A stretch of 64,000 bases of DNA. It comes from Streptomyces flavofungini (lineage in GTDB: Bacteria; Actinomycetota; Actinomycetes; Streptomycetales; Streptomycetaceae). The translations under genes and the position numbers were made by a program. The notes under the pieces were generated by a model. That model was not told where the DNA came from and did not search any database. It worked only from the letters and a program-made list of their open reading frames with translations. The DNA lies in NCBI RefSeq assembly GCF_014650815.1, contig NZ_BMVR01000003.1:248001-312000 (forward strand), written 5' to 3'. This document shows, piece after piece, positions 15,758 to 23,051 of the stretch. Positions within the stretch are counted from its first letter, which is position 1. Each line of letters begins with the position of its first letter.

Positions 15758-16429
15758 TCACGAAATCAGCACCAGCATCGCCAGCATCCCCATGCTCATC
15801 GCGAGGCGGCACACCAGTACCAGCTCCGGCCGGTCCGCCCAGCCCACGCCGTGGTCCAGCTCGGCACCGCGGCACGACGCACGGCCCCCGGGCCCGTCGA
15901 GGCGCCCTCCGGGCCCGCCCAGTTGCCCGACGTGACCGCTGGGACGCCCCCCGGGCCCGGCCGGAACCCCTTCGCCCCCACCCACCACCGCCCCCACGGG
16001 CGCGAGGCGCGCCCCCGAGAACAGCACATGCCCGGCGAAGTACAGCAGCAGCGCGCCCGTCACCACCGGCACCCCCGCACCTCCGTGACCCGCGTGGCCC
16101 CCCGGTGCCACCACCATCGCCGCCGACATGTAGACCATGGCCAGCGCGCCCACGGCATGGTGGAGCTGATGCGGTCCGCGCCGCACGGGCCACGCCATCC
16201 GCAGCCCGGCCACGGCGAACACCGCCGTGTACCCGAGCCACACCCCCCGTGGCGGCTGCACCACCGTGGCGGGCAGGGCCATCACCGCCATGCCGAACCC
16301 CATCAACGCCTCAGCACCCGCCGTACGCCGCTGCTCCTCGACCCGACTGCGCATCCGCAGCAGGCAGTAGGCCCCGCTCCCCGCACAGAGCACCACGAGC
16401 AGCCAGCTCGCCGACCCCGGTCCGTGCAC
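15758..16429 (-). CDS. DUF5134 membrane protein
   Basis: A 223-residue protein with about six membrane segments (SWLLVVLCAGSGAYCLL, AEALMGFGMAVMAL, VWLGYTAVFAVAGL, AVGALAMVYMSAAMV, VVTGALLLYFAGHVLF and the C-terminal LAMSMGMLAMLVLIS). The Met- and His-rich helices (HAGHGGAG loop, VYMSAAM, AMSMGM) are typical of DUF5134 and recall copper-handling membrane proteins, but function is unproven. A long Gly/Pro loop before the last helix is variable. The start is taken as GTG 16427-16429 with GAGGTGCTCAG upstream. It heads the run DUF5134, M56 peptidase, PAP2. Confidence 0.8.
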   Translation of the reverse strand: MHGPGSASWLLVVLCAGSGAYCLLRMRSRVEEQRRTAGAEALMGFGMAVMALPATVVQPPRGVWLGYTAVFAVAGLRMAWPVRRGPHQLHHAVGALAMVYMSAAMVVAPGGHAGHGGAGVPVVTGALLLYFAGHVLFSGARLAPVGAVVGGGEGVPAGPGGRPSGHVGQLGGPGGRLDGPGGRASCRGAELDHGVGWADRPELVLVCRLAMSMGMLAMLVLIS

Positions 16430-16590
16430 CTGAGCACCTCCTCGATCGACGTCACGCCGTCGTCGGGTCGATGCCCGGCAGCGGGGCGGCGTACGGGAGC
16501 GCATGGAGGTACGGCGGGAGCACGTCCCGGGCGCGCGTGGCCGCCGAGTGCGCGGCCCGGGGAGCGGAGGCACGGCCGGGCCGGGTGTCC

Positions 16591-16977
16591 TCAGGGGCGA
16601 TAGCGCAGCGGATGCCCCTGAGGAACCTCCACCACCGCGATCCGCGTGCCGTCCGGGTCCGCGATCCACATCTCGATCAGGCCCCACGGCTCCCGCGCCG
16701 GCGGGCGCAGGATCTCGACGCCGCGGGACGCCAGCTCCGCGTGGGCGGCCGCCGCGTCCGCGACCTGGAGCCACAGGCGGACGGCGGGGGACGCGGGTGC
16801 GTCGGAGCGGCCGGAGAGTTCGAGGTAGCCGCCGCCGAGGAAGTAGACCGTGCCGCGGTCCGGTCCCGTGCCGAACTCGCGGTACACGGCCAGGCCCAGG
16901 TCGCGGCCGTAGAACGCGCGGGAGCGCTCGGGGTCGGTGGGGGTCAGGAGGATCCTGCTGCTGAGTACGTGCACCAT
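16591..16977 (-). CDS. VOC (glyoxalase/bleomycin-resistance) family protein
   Basis: A 128-residue cytosolic protein with the paired beta-alpha-beta-beta-beta units of the vicinal-oxygen-chelate fold: RILLTPTDPERSRAFYGRDL in the first half and LWLQVADAAAAHAELASRGV in the second, ending IEMWIADPDGTRIAVVEVP. The metal-ligand positions are partly recognisable (Glu near ELSGRS and the final Glu of VVEVP). Such small single-domain proteins act as isomerases, dioxygenases or antibiotic-binding proteins; none can be chosen here. Start ATG 16975-16977. Divergent from the GNAT gene. Confidence 0.88.
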   Translation of the reverse strand: MVHVLSSRILLTPTDPERSRAFYGRDLGLAVYREFGTGPDRGTVYFLGGGYLELSGRSDAPASPAVRLWLQVADAAAAHAELASRGVEILRPPAREPWGLIEMWIADPDGTRIAVVEVPQGHPLRYRP

Positions 16978-17136
16978 GCGCCGCAGACTAGGTCCTGTCC
17001 AGCGGGCGGGCCCCGGTGCCGGGTTACCCTCGGCGGTGCGCACGGTGGTGCGGGAGTGGCGCCGCCGGCGTACGGAAACCCGTCGCAGCCGGGGCCCGGC
17101 ACGCGCCGTGGCTCCGGAGATCGGAGACACGCGCCC

Positions 17137-17691
17137 ATGCACACCGCACCGCGCCCCAGCACCCACGGCGACCCGACGTTCCGGGACGCCACCGAGGACG
17201 ACGTCGACGCGCTGGTCGCGCTCATCGAGTCGGCGTACCGAGGGGACGACAGCCGGGCCGGGTGGACCACGGAGGCGGACATCCTGGAGGGGCAGCGCAC
17301 CGACCCCGAGGGTGTCGTCGCGGTGATCGCGAAGCCCGGCAGCAAGCTGCTCGCCGTCGAGATAGAGGGGCGCGTCATCGCCTGCTGCCAGCTCGAACAC
17401 CGCGGTGAGCACGCCTACTTCGGGATGTTCGCCGTCAGCCCGGCCCTCCAGGGCGCGGGCCTCGGCAAGGTGATCATGGCGGAGGCGGAGCGGATCGCGC
17501 GCGAGGCGTGGGGCGCGCGTGAGATGCACATGACCGTGATCTCCGTACGCGACGAGCTCATCGCCTGGTACGAGCGGCGCGGCTACCGCCGTACGGGAAA
17601 GATGAGCCCCTTCCCGTACGGCGACGAGCGCTTCGGCGTCCCGCAGCGCGACGACCTGCAGTTCGAGCTGTTGGTGAAGGAGATCGGCTGA
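17137..17691 (+). CDS. GNAT family N-acetyltransferase
   Basis: A 184-residue acyl-CoA transferase of the GNAT fold. The acetyl-CoA-binding motif A is AVSPALQGAGLGKVIMAEAE (Q/RxxGxG/A as QGAGLG), preceded by the beta4 strand HAYFGMFAV and followed by AWYERRGYRRTGK, the usual motif B. The substrate is not inferable. ATG 17137 follows GGAGATCGGAGA. Single gene between a VOC gene (divergent) and a glycerophosphodiesterase (convergent, 36 bp). Confidence 0.9.
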   Translation: MHTAPRPSTHGDPTFRDATEDDVDALVALIESAYRGDDSRAGWTTEADILEGQRTDPEGVVAVIAKPGSKLLAVEIEGRVIACCQLEHRGEHAYFGMFAVSPALQGAGLGKVIMAEAERIAREAWGAREMHMTVISVRDELIAWYERRGYRRTGKMSPFPYGDERFGVPQRDDLQFELLVKEIG

Positions 17692-17727
17692 GCGGTGCCC
17701 CGGGGCGCGGGGCGGGCGTGCGGGCCG

Positions 17728-18411
17728 TCAGGCGGTGAAGCGGCCCGTGCGTTTGATCTCCGGGTAGTCCGTCGTCGCGCCGTCCAGCTGCAGCGCGCGC
17801 ACCAGGCGCAGATCGTCCTGGGTGTTCACGACCCACCCGATGATCCGCAGGTCGGCCTTGCGCGCGCGCTCCACGACCTCCAGCGTCAGGCGCCGGATGT
17901 TCAGGACGAGGGTGGTGGCGCCCACCGCGGTGGCGCGCTCCACGACGTCCGTGCCGTAGCGGCTGGCCACGAGCGCCGTCCGCACGCCCGGGACCAGCCG
18001 GGCGATCTCCGCGATGGCCTCGTCGTGGAAGGAGAGCACCTCCACCCGGCCGGTCAGGTCGCGCGCGTGCATGACGTCGGCGAGCGCGCGGGCCGCCGCG
18101 ACATCCTTGATCTCGGCCTGCAGCGGCGCCTTGACGGCGTCCAGGACCTCTTCGAAGACGGGGATGCGCTCGCCCTTGCCCGCGTCCAGCTCACGCAGTT
18201 CGGCCAGGGTCTGGTCGGCGATGGCGCCCCGGCCGTCGGTGGTGCGGCCCACGTCGGCGTCGTGCATGACGACGAGGGCGCCGTCCTTGCTGAGGTGCAG
18301 GTCGAGTTCGATGATGTCGAGGCCCGCGGCTTGGGCGGCGACGAACGAACGCAGGGTGTTCTCGGGTTCGACCCCCATGACACCGCGATGACCGATGGTG
18401 AGGAAGTTCAA
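17728..18411 (-). CDS. glycerophosphodiester phosphodiesterase
   Basis: A 227-residue TIM-barrel enzyme of the GDPD family. The catalytic start IGHRGVMGVEPENT contains His8, Arg9 and the acidic EN pair; IIELDLHLSKDG gives the metal-binding ExD, and VVMHDADVGRTTDG the second catalytic His. GDPDs hydrolyse glycerophosphodiesters to glycerol-3-phosphate and an alcohol. No signal peptide, so cytosolic. The start must be the TTG at 18409-18411: the first ATG downstream would remove the HRG motif. GGAAGCGAG lies upstream. Confidence 0.9.
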   Translation of the reverse strand: MNFLTIGHRGVMGVEPENTLRSFVAAQAAGLDIIELDLHLSKDGALVVMHDADVGRTTDGRGAIADQTLAELRELDAGKGERIPVFEEVLDAVKAPLQAEIKDVAAARALADVMHARDLTGRVEVLSFHDEAIAEIARLVPGVRTALVASRYGTDVVERATAVGATTLVLNIRRLTLEVVERARKADLRIIGWVVNTQDDLRLVRALQLDGATTDYPEIKRTGRFTA

Positions 18412-18486
18412 GGTTCACTCGCTTCCGTCGACGGCGGCTCGGCTCCGCGCGGCTCGGCGGCTCATGACCACGCGGCAAGGCGCAGC

Positions 18487-18612
18487 CTAATGGCCCGCCT
18501 CCGCGATGGGACCGTCCCTGCGTGACGGAGTGGAGTCGTCCGGTCTGGTTCCGACGATCCCCAGGATGAGTCCGGTGATGAGGGCGGCGACAAGGACGGC
18601 GCGGGTGCTCAA
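18487..18612 (-). CDS. 41-residue single-span membrane peptide (TTG start)
   Basis: On the reverse strand a TTG at 18610-18612 opens a 41-codon frame: MSTRAVLVAALITGLILGIV followed by a short polar tail with Asp, Ser and Arg residues, ending in EAGH. One hydrophobic helix (residues 5-20) spans the membrane with the tail outside or inside undetermined. A good Shine-Dalgarno GAGAGAGG lies about 9-16 nt upstream and the third codon positions are strongly G/C, supporting coding. It sits in the 279-bp gap between PadR and the glycerophosphodiesterase. The gene is too small for most callers. Function unknown; the N-terminal region has the look of conserved short Streptomyces membrane peptides. Confidence 0.55.
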   Translation of the reverse strand: MSTRAVLVAALITGLILGIVGTRPDDSTPSRRDGPIAEAGH

Positions 18613-18690
18613 GGGTTCGCGGCCTCTCTCGGGCGGAGTCGGCTGACCCGGCCCGTCCTACCGCCGCGGCGCCCTTGATCGCGAGCGGTC

Positions 18691-19326
18691 TCACCCGTGG
18701 GTGGGCGCGTCGCCCGGGCGTTGACCCGGGCCGTCGGCGGGCGGCCGCGGGAGGCCGTCGAGGTCGGCGAGCAGCGCCTCGGCCAGCTCCAGTTCGGCCT
18801 CCAGGTGGCGGGCGCTCCAGCGCAGCGCGATCTGCGGGTGCGCCCAGCCCTCGACGCCCCGGGCGTGCTCCAGGGCGTCGAGGACCTGCGTCAGCTCGTC
18901 CCGGGTGCGCTCGATGTGCTCGCCCACCAGGGCCCGCAGCCGGGCCGGTTCGGTGAGGTGGCCGAGCCAGACCCGCAGCAGCAGCGGATGCTTGAGCACC
19001 GGCGGCCCGGCGTCCTGCCCGCCCGCCGCCCAGGCCGCGAGCGCCGCCCGGCCCGCGTCCGTGATGGCGTACGCCCGACGCGTACGCGGCGCCTCCGGGC
19101 CCGAGCGGCGCGAGCTCGCGTACCCAAGGGCTTCCAGGCGGCGCAGCTCGGCGTAGATCTGGCTGACGGCCGGGGACCAGTAGAAGAAGCGCAACGAGGC
19201 GCTGGCCCACTTCTTCAGCTCGTAGCCGGTCCGCTCGCCCGGGAAGGACAGCAGGCCGAGCACGGCCCACGCGGTGGGCGGCAGCGGTGCGGGCGGGGGC
19301 GACGGGGTGGGGAGCGGGGCTGCCAT
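18691..19326 (-). CDS. PadR family transcriptional regulator
   Basis: A 211-residue regulator. The N-terminal PadR winged helix is clear (WAVLGLLSFPGERTGYELKKW, SQIYAELRRLEALGYASSRR and the wing RTRRAYAITDAG), followed by a vir-C-type helical dimerisation domain (LALRWSARHLEAELELAEALL-like region). PadR proteins repress genes of phenolic stress or efflux. The ATG at 19324-19326 has no Shine-Dalgarno and a suitable -35/-10 pair ends 6 nt before it, so the transcript is probably leaderless. Upstream lie a G-quadruplex-forming repeat and the MITE-like element. No divergent target gene is adjacent. Confidence 0.88.
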   Translation of the reverse strand: MAAPLPTPSPPPAPLPPTAWAVLGLLSFPGERTGYELKKWASASLRFFYWSPAVSQIYAELRRLEALGYASSRRSGPEAPRTRRAYAITDAGRAALAAWAAGGQDAGPPVLKHPLLLRVWLGHLTEPARLRALVGEHIERTRDELTQVLDALEHARGVEGWAHPQIALRWSARHLEAELELAEALLADLDGLPRPPADGPGQRPGDAPTHG

Positions 19327-19332
19327 GGGCGC

Positions 19333-19362
19333 ATTGAAGTGAACGGGCCGGTGTGGGCGCAA
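19333..19362 (-). promoter_or_regulatory. candidate leaderless promoter of padR gene
   Basis: On the reverse strand TTGCGC (19362-19357) and TTCAAT (19338-19333) are spaced 18 nt; the ATG begins at 19326, 6 nt after the -10 box. The GGGTGC array starts 11 bp upstream of the -35 box. Confidence 0.5.
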
Positions 19363-19372
19363 GAGTCCGCTC

Positions 19373-19402
19373 GGGTGCGGGTGCGGGTGCGGGTGCGGGT
19401 GC
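19373..19402. repeat. five perfect GGGTGC hexamers (G-quadruplex motif)
   Basis: GGGTGC is repeated exactly five times on the forward strand, giving five G3 tracts separated by TGC. This satisfies the canonical G3-N3 quadruplex pattern. It is just upstream of the PadR promoter and 17 bp from the MITE-like element. Confidence 0.9.
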
Positions 19403-19423
19403 GGCCGGGCGGCGGGGCTCGGC

Positions 19424-19667
19424 TGTAGGGTCCGCGATTCCGTGAGCACTGTCGGCGGATCATGAGCACTGTCCGAGCAAATCCACGGTTCGGTGAGCAA
19501 TGGATCGCGTGACCTGCGGTCTCTTCGAAGCATGCGGCCGCGAAGTCCGCACTGGCCGGGCCGGATTGCTCATGATCCGCCGACGGATGCCGTCGTTGGC
19601 AGGGCTCACCGTCACCGACACCGCAGGTCAGGCGCTCGCGAGTGCTCACGAATCTGCGGACCCTACA
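19424..19667. mobile_element. MITE-like 244-bp element with 27-bp TIRs and 5-bp flanking repeat
   Basis: The ends are TGTAGGGTCCGC...GTGAGCACT (19424-19450) and the complement of the same (19641-19667); after a 1-nt shift in the middle the 27-bp arms match except for small gaps. TCGGC occurs directly outside both ends (19419-19423 and 19668-19672) as expected for a 5-bp target duplication. Inside are two more inverted pairs: 17 bp (19451-19467 with 19568-19584) and 11 bp (19510-19520 with 19620-19630), and a recurring (G/A)TGAGCA word on both strands. No transposase is encoded, so it would be a non-autonomous element. Family of the parent transposase is not recognised. It lies 26 bp past the acyltransferase stop. 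Confidence 0.7.
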
Positions 19668-19693
19668 TCGGCGCGGCTGCGGGCCGCCGGGGT

Positions 19694-20416
19694 TCAGGGT
19701 GTCTGCGGGGCCGTCGCCGCGGGTGCGGCCAGGGCCTTCGTGCGCGCCTCCGCCTTCGCGTCCACGGCGTACTGGTCCACGTACTCCTGTCCGGAGAGCA
19801 CCAGGATCGCGTACATGATCTCGTCCGTGACGGCCCGCAGGGCGGCGCGCTGGTCCTGCATGCCCGCGTAGCGGGAGAAGTCCAGCGGCTCGCCGAAGCG
19901 CAGCGTCAGCGGCACCAGGCTCGGCACCCTGCGGCCCGCGGGCTGCGCCTCGAACGTGCCGATCATCGCGCACGGCACCACGGGTGCGCCCGAGCGGAGC
20001 GCCATCGCCGCCACCCCCACCCTGCCCTTGTAGAGGCGGCCGTCGTGCGAACGCGTCCCCTCCGGGAAGATCCCGAGCAGCCCGCCCCCGCGCAGCACCG
20101 CGAGACCCGAGTCGACCCCCGCCTGCCCGGCCCCGTTACCCGACCGGTCCACCGGGATCGCCCCGATGCCCCGGAAGAACGTGGCGGCCAGGCGGCCCTT
20201 GAGCCCCTTCCCGGTGAAGTACTCCATCTTCGCGAGGAAGTTGATGCGCCGCTTCAGCGTCACCCCCAGCAGGAACTGGTCGCAGAACGACTGGTGGTTG
20301 CCCGCGACGATCGCCCCGCCCGCGGTGGGCACGTGCCCGAGCCCCTCGATCCGCGGCCGGAACGGCCACCGCAGCAGCGGGACCAGTACGACGCACTTGA
20401 AGAAGCGGTAGAACAT
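19694..20416 (-). CDS. lysophospholipid acyltransferase (PlsC-type)
   Basis: A 240-residue membrane-associated acyltransferase. Motif I is NHQSFCD (H-X4-D catalytic pair), motif II GAIPVDRSG and motif III FPEGTRS, with motif IV PVVPCAMIG. An N-terminal hydrophobic segment (FFKCVVLVPLLRW) anchors it. PlsC-type enzymes transfer an acyl chain to 1-acylglycerol-3-phosphate; related ones acylate other lipids. The C-terminal 30 residues are Ala/Lys-rich and probably unstructured. Start ATG 20414-20416 with GAGGGGACTCACAGGC upstream. The gene ends right next to the MITE-like element. Confidence 0.92.
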   Translation of the reverse strand: MFYRFFKCVVLVPLLRWPFRPRIEGLGHVPTAGGAIVAGNHQSFCDQFLLGVTLKRRINFLAKMEYFTGKGLKGRLAATFFRGIGAIPVDRSGNGAGQAGVDSGLAVLRGGGLLGIFPEGTRSHDGRLYKGRVGVAAMALRSGAPVVPCAMIGTFEAQPAGRRVPSLVPLTLRFGEPLDFSRYAGMQDQRAALRAVTDEIMYAILVLSGQEYVDQYAVDAKAEARTKALAAPAATAPQTP

Positions 20417-20594
20417 GCCTGTGAGTCCCCTCCTCGGCTGCCCCCGCGTCGGGGAACGCTAGTGCGCGTGCGGGGTTTGAGGGAGAACGTGAAATCAGCC
20501 ACACTTGGCGACGCATGTCAGCTATGTCTGGCGTGAGTTGACCCCTCGCCTCCTCCCGGGGCCGTACCCCTTGTCTCTTCAAGATCTGACGACT

Positions 20595-20606
20595 AGTCAT
20601 ATGACT
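20595..20606. promoter_or_regulatory. 12-bp perfect palindrome AGTCATATGACT
   Basis: A perfect dyad in an AT-rich patch within the 255-bp divergent region, 66 nt before the LLM oxidoreductase start. It has the size and symmetry of a TetR or MarR half-operator pair. No regulator gene is adjacent. Confidence 0.55.
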
Positions 20607-20671
20607 GTTTGAAACATGCGCATGATCGAAACCCGTGAGGCGTCCCGGAGGCTCAACTCCCTGGAGGCAAC

Positions 20672-21808
20672 GTGCAGTTCTCCGTCATCTTCGAAGCGCA
20701 ACTCGCCGATCCGACCGTGGACCGTGAGCACCGGCTCATCCACGGCTGCGTCGAACAGGCCGTCCTGGCCGAGGAGATGGGGTTCGACCGCGTCTGGGCG
20801 GTCGAGCACCACTCGCTCAAGTGGTACGCGCACATGTCCGCCCCGGAGGTCTTCCTGACCTGGGTGGCCGCGCGCACCCGCACCATCCGCGTCGGGCACG
20901 GCGTCGTCTGCATGCCGTTCCGCTTCAACCACCCCGCGCGCGTGGCCGAGCGGGCCGCCATGCTCGACCTGCTCTCCGGCGGTCGGCTCGACCTGGGCGC
21001 GGGCCGCGGCGGCACGGCCCAGGAGACGTCACTGTGCGGGGTCGACCGGGACCGCACCACCCAAGAGGTCGAGGAGGCGCTCCGCATCGTCGCCGCGGCC
21101 TGGCAGCGGGACGAGCTGGAGCATCACGGCGAGCTGCTCGACATCGGCCCGCACCCGATCCTGCCGCGCCCCGCGCAGACCCCGCACCCGCCGCTGTTCC
21201 TCGCGTGCAGCAGGGCCGAGACTCTGGAGCGGGCGGCCCGGCTCGGCGTCGGCGCGCTGGTGATGGGCTTCGCGGGGCCCGAGTCGATCGCCGGGATGCG
21301 GCGCGTGTACGACGACGCCATCGCGGCGCGTACGCCCGACGACTTCGTGTCGAGCGTCGTCAACGACCACTTCGCCGTGCTCTGCCCGACCATCGTGCTC
21401 GACGACGGCGCGGCCGCCCGGCGTGTGGGCCTGCGCGGGCAGCGGTTCTTCGCGCAGTCCATCGCGCACTGGTACGGCGGCGCGGGGCTGCCCGACGAGG
21501 CGGTGGTCGACGGCATGGACGAGGCGGCCGCGCTGCGCACCGCGGGCGAGCAGGTCGTGGCGCGCCTGAACGAGCAGGACATCCCCGTACGCCCGGCCGC
21601 CACGGCCGTGTTCCACGCCGACCACGCCTACGGCACCGCGGCCGACGCCATCGCCCATGTGGAGCGGCTGCGGGCGGCCGGGGCGGACGAGGTGATGTGC
21701 CTGATCCAGATGGGCACGGTGCCGCAGGAGGCGTGCCTGGAGACGCTGCGGCAGTGGGGCAAGACGGTGATCCCGCACTTTCGACCCCGACACAGGGAGG
21801 TGGCCTGA
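20672..21808 (+). CDS. LLM-class (luciferase-like) flavin oxidoreductase
   Basis: A 378-residue TIM-barrel flavoenzyme of the bacterial luciferase-like monooxygenase superfamily. The N-terminus has AEEMGFDRVWAVEHHSLKWY, then VGHGVVCMPFRFNHPARVAER and MLDLLSGGRLDLGAGRG, the FMN or F420-binding half; the C-terminal VMCLIQMGTVPQE closes the barrel. Substrate and cofactor (FMNH2 or F420) are unknown. The start is GTG 20672 with TGGAGG 5 nt upstream. Its stop lies 1 nt before the ATG of the esterase, so the two form an operon. Confidence 0.88.
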   Translation: MQFSVIFEAQLADPTVDREHRLIHGCVEQAVLAEEMGFDRVWAVEHHSLKWYAHMSAPEVFLTWVAARTRTIRVGHGVVCMPFRFNHPARVAERAAMLDLLSGGRLDLGAGRGGTAQETSLCGVDRDRTTQEVEEALRIVAAAWQRDELEHHGELLDIGPHPILPRPAQTPHPPLFLACSRAETLERAARLGVGALVMGFAGPESIAGMRRVYDDAIAARTPDDFVSSVVNDHFAVLCPTIVLDDGAAARRVGLRGQRFFAQSIAHWYGGAGLPDEAVVDGMDEAAALRTAGEQVVARLNEQDIPVRPAATAVFHADHAYGTAADAIAHVERLRAAGADEVMCLIQMGTVPQEACLETLRQWGKTVIPHFRPRHREVA

Positions 21809-21809
21809 G

Positions 21810-22970
21810 ATGGCTTCCGACGCGGCACGTTCCGGTTCGGCCGGTTCTGGCGGAGCGCCGGACCCGGGCTCGGTGGGCTCCAGTGGGGCAGGCTCTGGCG
21901 AGGCGCCCCTCGGCGGGGCCGCCGTCGAGCCGCCCCCGTCCGGACCCACCCCCCTGGACCCCGAGGCCCGCCCCCTGGTAGCCGCGCTCACCGCGTTCTT
22001 CCCCGACATCGGCGGCACCGTGACCGACGCCGCCGAGGCGCGCCGCATCCTGGCCGCCGCGCCCGCGCCGCCGTTCCCGCCGCCCCAGGTCGGCGCGGTG
22101 TCCGACCGGCTCATCCCGGGGCCGCCCGGGGCGCCGGACCTCCACGTACGGTGCTACCTGCCCGCTCGGACGCCCGCGCGGGGCGCGACCGGGGCGGCAC
22201 CCGAGCCCCGCCCCACCGTCGTCTTCTTCCACGGCGGCGGCTGGTCCCTGTGCAGCGTGGACACCCATGACGCGACCGCGCGCGGACTGTGCCGTGCGGC
22301 GGGTGCCGCCGTGGTCTCCGTGGACTACCGGCTCGCCCCGGAGGACCCGTTCCCGGCGGCCGTCGACGACGCGTACGCCGCCGTCCTGTGGGCCGCCGCG
22401 CACCGGGGCGAACTCGGCGGCGAGGGCGGCCCGTTGGTGGTCGCGGGGGACAGCTCCGGTGGGAACCTCGCGGCCGTGTCCGCACTCACCGCGCGCGACC
22501 AGGACGGTCCGCCGCTGGCCCTGCAGGTGCTCATCTATCCGTCGCTGGACGGCCGTGACCGCAGCGGCTCGGACGACTCCACGGAGTACGGCAGCAGCTT
22601 CCTCACCGTCGTCCACGGCCGCTGGTTCCGCGAGCAGTACCTGGGCGCGTACCTGCGCGCGGGCGGCGACCCGACCGACGCGCGCGTCTCCCCGCTCCTC
22701 GCCCCCGACCTCACCGGGCTGCCGCCCGCCGTCGTGGTCACCGCGGGCCATGACCCTCTGTGCGCGGAGGGCAGGGCCTACGCGGCGCGGCTGAGAGACG
22801 CCGCGGTGCCCGTCACCGAGGGGCACTTCCCGGCCATGTTCCACGGATTCTTCGGCTTCCCCGCCCTCCTCGCGGACGCCCGCGCCGCACAGGAAACAGT
22901 GAGAGAAGCGATTGTCTCGACGGTGGGAGGCAGGAAAAACAGCGGCAAGGCAGGGGGTAGGGCAGGATAA
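21810..22970 (+). CDS. HSL-type alpha/beta hydrolase (esterase/lipase)
   Basis: A 386-residue serine hydrolase of the hormone-sensitive-lipase family. The oxyanion-hole motif HGGGW is followed by the nucleophile elbow GDSSGGN; the acid is in AGHDPLC and the catalytic His in MFHGFFG. The first 50 residues are Gly/Ser/Pro-rich and unusual for the family, without a signal peptide. HSL esterases cleave short-chain esters or lactones; together with the preceding flavin monooxygenase, an oxidation-then-hydrolysis route (for example ester formation and cleavage) is plausible. Cotranscribed with the LLM gene. Confidence 0.9.
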   Translation: MASDAARSGSAGSGGAPDPGSVGSSGAGSGEAPLGGAAVEPPPSGPTPLDPEARPLVAALTAFFPDIGGTVTDAAEARRILAAAPAPPFPPPQVGAVSDRLIPGPPGAPDLHVRCYLPARTPARGATGAAPEPRPTVVFFHGGGWSLCSVDTHDATARGLCRAAGAAVVSVDYRLAPEDPFPAAVDDAYAAVLWAAAHRGELGGEGGPLVVAGDSSGGNLAAVSALTARDQDGPPLALQVLIYPSLDGRDRSGSDDSTEYGSSFLTVVHGRWFREQYLGAYLRAGGDPTDARVSPLLAPDLTGLPPAVVVTAGHDPLCAEGRAYAARLRDAAVPVTEGHFPAMFHGFFGFPALLADARAAQETVREAIVSTVGGRKNSGKAGGRAG

Positions 22971-22986
22971 TTTCCCGGATCCCCTC

Positions 22987-23036
22987 TTGAAACGGAGAAC
23001 CCCGCACGCATACGGTGTCCATACGCGAGGTTCTCC
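22987..23036 (+). promoter_or_regulatory. promoter and 8-bp dyad before the DUF6421 operon
   Basis: TTGAAA (22987-22992) and TACGGT (23011-23016) are spaced 18 nt. GGAGAACC (22994-23001) and GGTTCTCC (23029-23036) form a perfect inverted pair 27 nt apart that brackets the -10 box and the expected start, as in looping operators. Confidence 0.5.
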
Positions 23037-23051
23037 CGTGGAGGATGGGTT

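Noticed and set aside
19373..19402. Hexamer array as a CRISPR
   Set aside because: Six-base perfect tandem units with no spacers; not a CRISPR.
19500..19871. Possible ORF inside the MITE-like element
   Set aside because: It runs antisense into the acyltransferase gene, with no RBS and no family resemblance.
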